Shown piece after piece: positions 48,201-55,642 of a stretch of DNA of 64,000 nt. Made by a program: the position numbers and the translations under genes. The notes below the pieces were generated by a model that saw only the letters and a list, made by a program, of their open reading frames with translations, did not search any database and was not told the origin of the DNA. This DNA is from Symsagittifera roscoffensis. Lineage: Eukaryota > Xenacoelomorpha > Acoela > Convolutidae. The stretch spans positions 5,843,624-5,907,623 of the forward strand of contig NC_087071.1 of the NCBI RefSeq assembly GCF_963678635.1, in the 5' to 3' direction. Numbering within the stretch: the first letter of the stretch is position 1; each line of letters begins with the position of its first letter.

Positions 48201-51200
48201 GGAATAGAAACTACTCCTATAATCGAAATAGAAGTTATTCAAACAACCGAAACCAGAATTACCCGAACAATCAATCAAGGAATAACTCATATAATAGATC
48301 GAACTATAACAGACCAAACAATAATTACCAAAACAGATCGCGAAATAATTCACAAAATCGACACTCAAGTTATAATAATCGTTATAGAAATTATTCCCAA
48401 TCACCACACCGGAATAATAATAACTATAATAATTCTAATAATCGCCACAGAAGTAGTACACCTAAACATCAAAGACAAATCAATCAAGTACAGTCAAATC
48501 CAGAAACAACATCAGACCCTCCAGGTATTGATGACACAGTAACTGATACGTTACAACTCAATCAAATAAACTGTACATCATCAGATTCAGAAAGTGATAC
48601 TGAAAACACTCTTTCTATCAATATGATAAAAGTCGAAAATGACTATGAATCTGTCATATATGAACAACCCTTCCCATCACACATATATGAAAATCAATCA
48701 GAATTTCTTCAAAATTATTACACTACACCCATAAATTCCACACCAACGACACAAGAAACAAATGAGATTAACACTACAAATCAAACCAATAAAAATACCA
48801 AAACAAAATGCTTGAATACAAACCACATTTATCAAAATATACAAAAAGAACAACCCAAAGAAAAAATTTGGACAATCCCATTTCTCTTAGAAAGCCCAAG
48901 AAATAAAGAATTTCAACCACCAGACCTTGAAATAGATTTTTTAATTGATTCAGGAGCAGAATCAAACATAATAAACATCCCCACATGGAATGAAATAAAA
49001 ACTTTACATCCAAAGCTAACACCTCTTGAAACCTCCAGTAAGTTAGCAACAGCACAAGGATCAACATTGATAAACTACGGAAAAATCCAATTATTTCTCC
49101 TCCCCACCAGAACAATGGAACAAAGCAAAATTTTAAATAAGCCATTTAAACAAATATTCCATATCACTGACATTAAATATAATATCATTGGAATACCATT
49201 TATTTCGAAGTATATACCAACAATTAACATACTAAATAGTAAAATATTAATCAAAGATAAATATACAAAAACAAAAGAAACATCCTTAACATTTTTTCAA
49301 AGATTAAATAAACAACCACCATTCTTTTCAAAATTCTACCCGATATTTAACCAACAAAGAAAACACCTAAAACCACTATCAGGAAATATCTATAATTTTT
49401 CAATCAAACAAGTTCACCAATATGATAAAGAACAAAACAAACAAAAATTTTATATGTCAGAATTTGAATTCAAACCTATTCACAAATTTTTCAAAATCAC
49501 AATCTCATCCATAAAATATTTGAAAAATTCGAATTCAGATATCATTTCCTTACATGTCTATAACAACACACCTTACCAAGTAACATTACCTTTAGGACTT
49601 TTAGGATATTGTGAAACCAACGCTACAATATCACCAATACACGAAAAAGCCTATCGCGTAAATAATATACTCCAATTACTAGATATTTGCCAATCTACAA
49701 TTCTTAATGAAGAATTATCTATAAATAATATAATAAGTAACGAAAACAGAAATACGGATTATTTCACAAAAACTCCATATTTCAAACCTACATTCAACAT
49801 AAGTAACTACACAGAGGACCAACAGAAATTTTTAACAATGTTTAATTTCCAACATTCACAAATAACACAAGACGAATTCGAAAAGTTAGCCAAACAGCTA
49901 ATTGAATATTCATCAGTCTATGCAACATCAAAATTCGATGTTGGAAAAATCAGTTCATCACTACATCTCCCGTTAAAACCAGACGCAGTTTTCAAAAAAC
50001 AGAGAGCAAGTAAAGTACCAATTCACTTACATGATAAAGTGAACAGATTACTCGATATTTTAGAACAATACAACATTATATCACCAGTTAATAAAGAAGA
50101 ACAACCAAAAGGCAACACATTTATCAACCCCGTTATCATTCTAGCTAAAGGAGAATCATTAAAAATCGTTCTCGACGCTAGATACCTCAATTCACTCATA
50201 GATGAATCAAAATGTAATTGGCCCATTGAACCAATACAAGTTATTTTAACAAAAATAAACGGCAAATACTTTACAACCGCCGATATGAATAGTGCATACA
50301 ATCAAATGCCACTAGATGAACAATCACGACGTTTAACACAATTTGTTATCGGAAACCAACAATATGAATTCAACCGCTTATTCTATGGAATATCCATAGG
50401 ACCAGCAGCATTTTCAGCTTTTATGAGCAAAATTTTTAGACCACTAATACTCAAGAAAAACGCAATCACCTATTTAGACGATGTTTTTATGCAATCACAA
50501 ACAAAAGACGAGATGTTCAATGTTTTAGAAAAATATCACCAAATACTTCAGAACGAAAATCTGAAGGCCGCCCCCGATAAATCACACTTCTTTTTGACAA
50601 GAGTTAAATTCTTAGGACATAATATAGAAAGAAAAACAATCACCCCATTGAAATCACGCATTGACGCTATTCAAAAACTTCAACCACCAACAAATAAAAA
50701 GAAAATCCAAGAATTTCTTGGAATGTTAAACTTTTTAAGTAAATATGTTTATAAAATGCAATTATATCTACGACCATTTTATAACATCCTTAGACAACAA
50801 AATAATTTTGAATGGAACACAGAACATCAAACAAGATTTGAAGAAGTAAAGAAACTTTTAACTGAACAAATCTCAAACACAATTCCAGATTCAAATCAAC
50901 CATTTTATGCAATGTGCGATGCTTCGAACTTTGGCATCGGTGCAGCACTATTACAATCACATAATGGTACAAATAAAATGAACCTCATATCAGCAAATTC
51001 TCGATTATTCACTCAAGCAGAGCTACGACTCTCAACTCTAATGAGAGAATGTACAGCCATAATATATACACTGACAGAATATGAATTTCTGATACTTGGA
51101 TCAAAACATCCAACAGTTCTATTCACAGACCATAAACCAATCATCTTTCTCTTTACACAAAAATCTAACCCAAACCACCGAGTTTACAGATTTCAACTAA

Positions 51201-53485
51201 TTCTAATGAAATTTCCAAACTTACATATAGTTTGGACTGCAGGAAAAAATCTTGCATTACCAGACACCTTAAGTCGAAATACACCACCTGAATTACTTAC
51301 ACGAAAAACAACAGTTGAAATACCCAAAAACATAAAATTCTACCTTGCAGAAAACGAAACATCACCCCGATTGGAATGCAAATATGCAGTAAAAACTGAT
51401 ATTGAACAATCACAAATAAATAGTTTACAACATTTCCCACTTTATTTAGATTGTCAAAATAATCATTATGAAGTTGATTTACTTGGAACATCAACTTTCA
51501 AACCAATCCCATATTCTCAATGGATAAAAAATAACACCCAACAAAAACGAACAAAACAACACCCGCCTAAGAAAGACCATTTTCCACTAATTGAAAAAGA
51601 AGATTTAACTGATAAAATAAATTTATCAGGACCACAAACAAATGATTCAAAATACACAATAAATCAAGTTTTTGACCTTCACGACCCACTTGATACAATA
51701 CCCTTATCTAAATTAGAAATCGAAAACATTTTTCTCCCCCCAACAGAAACAATTACAATTTCAACACTGAAACAATATCAAAACCTTGACCCAGTAATTC
51801 GACAACTGAAATCATGGTACAAATATAAAACTAAACCTATCAAAGCAGATTCAACTATTCTAGGAAACAAAACACTCCTCCGATATTTTCGAAAATTCAA
51901 TAATACAACAATTAACGAAAACACAGGCCTTCTAGAATACAAATTAAATGAATCTACAGTTCCATGTCTCCCTTTAAGTATGATTCTTATAGCTTTTAAT
52001 ATTTCACATACACAAAATATTAAAGGACACTCTGGATCAGAGAAAACATATTCAAATTTTATACAAAATTTTTACTTCCCAAATGCACCAATTTGGATAA
52101 AAGTACTATGCAATGACTGTATAGTATGTCAACTAAATAAACCTTACCCAAATCAAAAACAAATAGCACAAAAACAAGATTTTAAAGGACAAAGTTTGTA
52201 CTTTAATCATCGTATCTCATTTGATACTAAAGGACCAATTTCACCCTCATCAGAAGGAAACTCCTACATTATGGTAATTGTTGACGCATTTACACATTAT
52301 GTAGCACTTAACCCAGTACCACATTGTAACGCTTATTACGCTTACACAACACTCTATGAACACTGGATAGCAAAATTCGGACTACCAGAAATTTTAGTTA
52401 CAGACAACGGTACAGAATTCATAAATAATGAAATTATCACACTATGTCATTTATATAACATTAAACACAAACCACGTACATCTCATGCACCTTGGACAAA
52501 CGGCTTAGTCGAAGGTATGAACCGTTCATTACAAGAATATCTTAGATGTATCATCAACGGAAATGATACAAAATATACCGAATGGTCAGCAGATGTAAAA
52601 TTATTTCCCTTAGCATATAATTCACAAATAACGACAACTTTAGGAATGTCACCATACGAAATGGTTTTTAACCAAAAGCCACGCAAACCAATAATGTTTA
52701 CAGCAAATTCTCATAAAAACGCACAAGGTTATTGTCAACCAAATAAAGACTCAATTTGTTATAACCTACCTTTACATACACACGATGAAGATCATTTTCA
52801 TCACCCACAAATTCTTAAACTAGCCTCCGGTACACACACCGAATGGATTCTAAATAGAGATAAAAAACACAATGAAATTTATCAAAAAATAACAAAAAAG
52901 TTATTACAAAGACAAAACATTAATGAACAAATCAATTCACGTTTTACACCAGCCTCCGATTTAAAAATTGGAACATTTGTTTTAATACCTAATTTTAATA
53001 CTCAAAAAGGAATTTCTAAAAAATTACAACCCCTTCGAAAAGGACCATACCAAATAATTGCAAAACCCACTGATGTCACATATAAAATTACCGACTCAAA
53101 CAAAAAAGAAATCGTTCAACATCGAAACAACCTATTACCTTATTACCCAAAAGAATACGCACTCCGCGAATTAACTCAATTATATTCTTTCACAGGATTA
53201 AAAATCATTCAAAATGAACCACATCTGAAAAACACAGAACAAAATGATAACCCCACCGAAAATCAAAACACAAAACCAACCGCCACCAAAAACAATACAC
53301 AAAACCATAAAGAATCCCCAAAACAAAGAAAAAATAGAAAAATGACCGAACAAATAATACCCCAAGAACAAATCGACAAATCAGAAAATAGAAAAACAAC
53401 AAGACTCCGAAATCAACCACGTAAAAACTATAAAATATTCATCCCCCAATCTAAAATTTTAAAGAAAGTGGAATTTCAAAAGTAA
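45263..53485 (+). CDS. gag-pol: Gag-Pol polyprotein, single 2740-aa frame
   Basis: Residues 1 to about 820 form Gag, with a Gln/Asn-rich part and a capsid-like core around NWIHRRTALIQTTLDGAAQK. A CCHC knuckle (CNYCRRYGHSISEC) lies near 842-855, then a Ser/Arg/Asn/Tyr-rich disordered segment to about 1075. The aspartic protease motif FLIDSGAESN is near 1226. RT shows TADMNSAYNQM near 1671 and YLDD near 1736. RNase H shows CDASNFGIGAALLQ near 1885 and TDHKPI near 1955. Integrase has an H-H-C-C zinc site (2250-2290) and the DDE residues in FDTKGP, TDNGTEF and GLVEGMNR (about 2319, 2379, 2416). A GPY/F module (KGPYQII) near 2592 precedes a basic tail. No frameshift or stop separates gag from pol. 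All catalytic residues are present, so activity is plausible. It encodes virion core, reverse transcription and insertion functions. Confidence 0.97.
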   Translation: MSSTHTPGEESPDDDEIFPFIVDATTDRGQHIFCKNLLLNLFEPGISPCKTEFPDVKIKRQIIDHYLKDICNITQQYEIYSIEFTSPNHNNRKYTIQTDDLDLEFSKVFSEYIKSIQYHNSQRANSIFTNEVFAIIYSYISILENEIPITNVSPTETSKHLRVRHEITLLSSYLNIIKENFTKDDVSQHTKHDLQKILAWFIIDYFTHNIDLIAQARKNFRPQNSNDDTAITEQSDYVWDPEWSHPASINFPQSISSQAISTISYIRDYVKVIPLTIDATPLNYNTFLPDTQNNSLNSTVIHNENLNGTRNLTQQDIQTPSHFINEEIVHTTTTQQSISPIRPNLTTPRNTNPSQTQVTLQSTVKPSVAPKYSHMDYQTYRPMTIPSKTRKTFTRNNFTDHNYNYTHPSKTYNQPQRNFNQYTRSRNWDNPMTQPNSINFQTNPPQDHSENYPFFQQNKNKKQTSYQMDYLSSDDDFLQPDIFAPNTQEYRRQGIQKTRTNHRNFSPQPIDAQHQQPIQQQNLINTQSFQPIQQQNPMTAHSYQPSQMQNEIPLPYYLQQHEITRNQLSNFSQMPNAAESLQMTMNPYLMGGSSITSNKPLMVFTGTDPEYSVEDYLNAVTANLILNIGPEPINTPLHQNWIHRRTALIQTTLDGAAQKWFSVLPLEIKSNWKRFTQEFSKMFDSERNKQQQRVLCNQIRRLPNETIKQIAVRIETLVRKAYSLNTHDYKNTKMTEILMMTLTPQLRKIAIKKRASHPSSIREPDLDFRKLVDKLEQAEITMKLEETENLKLQYVNRIETTPTNINNIQESETDLVEKITEILNIYEKNPNFKGKPSFKKWCNYCRRYGHSISECRQKQQDNQNKPQKYKEPNKSFYQYMKKDQNLPNKTVHSNNSSGKPLPNNTNYTRNQSRYNSSYRGRSPERRNTQNSSQNHYNRPNSRSNYSRSNSNTQRFVSRSNSQSRNNYYPNNQSRNSSYNRNRNYSYNRNRSYSNNRNQNYPNNQSRNNSYNRSNYNRPNNNYQNRSRNNSQNRHSSYNNRYRNYSQSPHRNNNNYNNSNNRHRSSTPKHQRQINQVQSNPETTSDPPGIDDTVTDTLQLNQINCTSSDSESDTENTLSINMIKVENDYESVIYEQPFPSHIYENQSEFLQNYYTTPINSTPTTQETNEINTTNQTNKNTKTKCLNTNHIYQNIQKEQPKEKIWTIPFLLESPRNKEFQPPDLEIDFLIDSGAESNIINIPTWNEIKTLHPKLTPLETSSKLATAQGSTLINYGKIQLFLLPTRTMEQSKILNKPFKQIFHITDIKYNIIGIPFISKYIPTINILNSKILIKDKYTKTKETSLTFFQRLNKQPPFFSKFYPIFNQQRKHLKPLSGNIYNFSIKQVHQYDKEQNKQKFYMSEFEFKPIHKFFKITISSIKYLKNSNSDIISLHVYNNTPYQVTLPLGLLGYCETNATISPIHEKAYRVNNILQLLDICQSTILNEELSINNIISNENRNTDYFTKTPYFKPTFNISNYTEDQQKFLTMFNFQHSQITQDEFEKLAKQLIEYSSVYATSKFDVGKISSSLHLPLKPDAVFKKQRASKVPIHLHDKVNRLLDILEQYNIISPVNKEEQPKGNTFINPVIILAKGESLKIVLDARYLNSLIDESKCNWPIEPIQVILTKINGKYFTTADMNSAYNQMPLDEQSRRLTQFVIGNQQYEFNRLFYGISIGPAAFSAFMSKIFRPLILKKNAITYLDDVFMQSQTKDEMFNVLEKYHQILQNENLKAAPDKSHFFLTRVKFLGHNIERKTITPLKSRIDAIQKLQPPTNKKKIQEFLGMLNFLSKYVYKMQLYLRPFYNILRQQNNFEWNTEHQTRFEEVKKLLTEQISNTIPDSNQPFYAMCDASNFGIGAALLQSHNGTNKMNLISANSRLFTQAELRLSTLMRECTAIIYTLTEYEFLILGSKHPTVLFTDHKPIIFLFTQKSNPNHRVYRFQLILMKFPNLHIVWTAGKNLALPDTLSRNTPPELLTRKTTVEIPKNIKFYLAENETSPRLECKYAVKTDIEQSQINSLQHFPLYLDCQNNHYEVDLLGTSTFKPIPYSQWIKNNTQQKRTKQHPPKKDHFPLIEKEDLTDKINLSGPQTNDSKYTINQVFDLHDPLDTIPLSKLEIENIFLPPTETITISTLKQYQNLDPVIRQLKSWYKYKTKPIKADSTILGNKTLLRYFRKFNNTTINENTGLLEYKLNESTVPCLPLSMILIAFNISHTQNIKGHSGSEKTYSNFIQNFYFPNAPIWIKVLCNDCIVCQLNKPYPNQKQIAQKQDFKGQSLYFNHRISFDTKGPISPSSEGNSYIMVIVDAFTHYVALNPVPHCNAYYAYTTLYEHWIAKFGLPEILVTDNGTEFINNEIITLCHLYNIKHKPRTSHAPWTNGLVEGMNRSLQEYLRCIINGNDTKYTEWSADVKLFPLAYNSQITTTLGMSPYEMVFNQKPRKPIMFTANSHKNAQGYCQPNKDSICYNLPLHTHDEDHFHHPQILKLASGTHTEWILNRDKKHNEIYQKITKKLLQRQNINEQINSRFTPASDLKIGTFVLIPNFNTQKGISKKLQPLRKGPYQIIAKPTDVTYKITDSNKKEIVQHRNNLLPYYPKEYALRELTQLYSFTGLKIIQNEPHLKNTEQNDNPTENQNTKPTATKNNTQNHKESPKQRKNRKMTEQIIPQEQIDKSENRKTTRLRNQPRKNYKIFIPQSKILKKVEFQK

Positions 53486-54311
53486 TTTTAACATTATACT
53501 TCACTATCTTCAAACCTTCGAAACATTTTTCATTTACATTTTTCAAAATAACATGCTGACAAGTACGTAATAATTCTAGTTCAAAATAGACCAATAGGAT
53601 TCATCCAATCCGTCACTTTCTCTAACTCAAACTAAGACCAATTAGACGAATCATATAGAACTCCAGGCACATCTATAACTATAACTTTACGACCTCCAGG
53701 TCAAAAATAAGCAAACCACTCCAACTTGACAACTAAAATAAATATCACCATAATACCGTACCCCTCCCTTATCTAATAACCCAAAGATCAACAATATTTC
53801 CCCAACTCAGACCACGAATACCCCCAAAGCAAATTTGTTAACTTAGCCTAAAGTAACAAAATGAACATTTTCATTAGCCTAAAGTATAAAAATCTCACCA
53901 TACCCCGGATCATTTGACAAACAAAAATAAAGAAAAAGACGACCTCCCAGTCACCATGAAAATTGCCCCCAACAATTTTTTACAAAACTCAACCCACTTG
54001 TCAAAAAACTAATAAATAATCCGACCACACTAGAAAATCGCCTCAAACAGCAAAAAATATTCGACCAAGAGATCATTTCTTAAATGCTCTTCTCTCAATC
54101 AGTTACTCAAATACTCATAAATCTTAAACATTTTTTTTACAATACTTGAAACCTTTATAATATTTCTTTTTGATATACTTGAATCTTTTCTAATAATCCT
54201 AATCATTTTTTGTAACATTTTTTAAATTTTCTACACTATTCTCGAACTATTCCTCCAACTTTCCAAAACCCTTGATTATATCCACAGGTACGATTTATAC
54301 AACTTGTCTAA
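53486..54311 (+). other. Noncoding spacer between pol and membrane ORF, element B
   Basis: About 0.83 kb without a frame and with CCT-rich patches. At its end, ATATCCACAG at about 54279-54288 is an acceptor and is followed directly by GTACGA, a donor-like word. A second acceptor, CAATTTTCAG, ends at 54331 inside the next ORF. Both are conserved in element A. They are candidates for the 3' sites of a spliced subgenomic mRNA. Confidence 0.5.
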
Positions 54312-54500
54312 ATGATACGAACAATTTTCAGTAGAACTGATATTTTTTTATTGTTTGTAATTTTCATAGCATTCTTATCATCACTCATTTTGACAATATG
54401 TAAATGTATAAAGAAAGCAATCTTCACATTTGCCCTAGCAACAATCCTTCTAATTCTTTTTTTGGAAGATTATTATAATAAACATAAACCTTCCCACTAA
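54312..54500 (+). CDS. Small two-helix membrane ORF, 62 aa
   Basis: Two hydrophobic segments, DIFLLFVIFIAFLSSLILTI (about residues 10-29) and FTFALATILLILFL (about 39-52), flank a basic turn KCIKKA. It could be a viroporin-like or signal-anchor protein. An acceptor-like TTTTCAG at 54325-54331 falls after six codons. Splicing from the 155-aa ORF donor (45284) to it keeps this frame, in both elements, so the native product may be a longer fusion. The frame is also open in element A, supporting that it is coding. Confidence 0.55.
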   Translation: MIRTIFSRTDIFLLFVIFIAFLSSLILTICKCIKKAIFTFALATILLILFLEDYYNKHKPSH

Positions 54501-54505
54501 AGTAA

Positions 54506-55642
54506 CAATTCAAAAATCCATCAAAAATTGCTACCCAACAGTCACAGAATCAGTCTTCACCGACATCATCCCAAGATAACCAAACACCACCTTCAACTAC
54601 TCAAAATCCTCAAACATCTACACGAATTTCTTTTCAAGACAATCCATACACTTTTGAAGAAAGACATGCTCGTTTATCAGAACCACTAGAACCAGTTCAA
54701 CGACAAGCACCTCTAAGCGAACCAACATATAACCTATACCCAACACTACCACAAGAACTAAGTAGAATAAGAAATTCTAGTCAAAACCAAAATACAGTCG
54801 AAATAAATAGACAAATTATACATCCTCGACGAAACAGAAATCTTCAAACTCCCCGAGTTCATTTTGATATACCTCAATCCCCATCACAAAACACTCCAGA
54901 AAACCCCATTGGTATATTACCAGAAACCCCTACGCTTCTTTCACAACGTAGCACCTCAAGCCTACCATCAGATTACTTAGGTTCAACACCAACATCTGAG
55001 CAAATACGTGAAAATCCTTTCAACCCCACAAACCAAACATCACGATTTCCATATTGGACTACACATTCATTTACACAAGGTGAACCAAATTTAGTCAATG
55101 ACCCCATAGATATTTCTACGGATACAACAACATCCTCATCACTACCAGAAACATTATCACTACCATCAACACCATCAATAAGCCAGATTTCACCACCACC
55201 TTTTAACTTAAATTTTCCAAATAATCTCGACGCCAGATATCGAGAACAATCATCAATAAATATTCCTTTAAGACTAGATTGGAATACATTTACAGCACCT
55301 CCACCACTATTTGGACAACATCAAGAAAGTAACCGCCTTCATAACTGGGCACTTAATAGATTACAATATCGCCAAGATATTCACAACGATATCCGTGATC
55401 ACAATATTCAAATACTCCAACAAAACAGTTTACAATTAAAGTTTGAAATCACAGTTAAGTTAAATAATATTACCCAACATCCCTACCCATTAAATCCACC
55501 TAACATAACAGCTCAATCACTACCACCACCGTTTATAACTACTGAAGTAATATACAAATACGACAGATATACCAAAAACACAATTGGCTACATTACATTT
55601 TATAATCCATACTCAGGATTATCATACACATGTATATTCTAA
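54506..55642 (+). CDS. Methionine-less ORF, 378 codons, between membrane ORF and env
   Basis: Reading codon by codon I find no stop and not a single ATG. The product would be Pro/Ser/Thr/Gln-rich at first (STRISFQDNPYTFEERH, LSEPLEPVQRQ) and more structured at the end (NRLHNWALNRLQYRQDIHN, LQLKFEITVKLNN). The frame is bounded by TAA at 54503-54505 and ends 13 bases into the env gene. It is conserved, with breaks, in element A. Expression must use splicing from an upstream start or a non-AUG codon. One acceptor-like CCCAAG at 54570-54575 would be in phase with the gag ATG through the donor at 45284. Family unknown; it might be an envelope leader or a second capsid-associated protein. Confidence 0.65.
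   Translation, partial: QFKNPSKIATQQSQNQSSPTSSQDNQTPPSTTQNPQTSTRISFQDNPYTFEERHARLSEPLEPVQRQAPLSEPTYNLYPTLPQELSRIRNSSQNQNTVEINRQIIHPRRNRNLQTPRVHFDIPQSPSQNTPENPIGILPETPTLLSQRSTSSLPSDYLGSTPTSEQIRENPFNPTNQTSRFPYWTTHSFTQGEPNLVNDPIDISTDTTTSSSLPETLSLPSTPSISQISPPPFNLNFPNNLDARYREQSSINIPLRLDWNTFTAPPPLFGQHQESNRLHNWALNRLQYRQDIHNDIRDHNIQILQQNSLQLKFEITVKLNNITQHPYPLNPPNITAQSLPPPFITTEVIYKYDRYTKNTIGYITFYNPYSGLSYTCIF

Noticed and set aside
45954-52686. Minus-strand ORFs inside the gag-pol region
   Set aside because: They are short, hydrophobic antisense shadows of the 2740-codon frame.
54312-54510. Ribosomal frameshifting from the membrane ORF into the Met-less ORF
   Set aside because: The two frames do not overlap: stops at 54498-54500 and 54503-54505 stand between them in the relevant frames.
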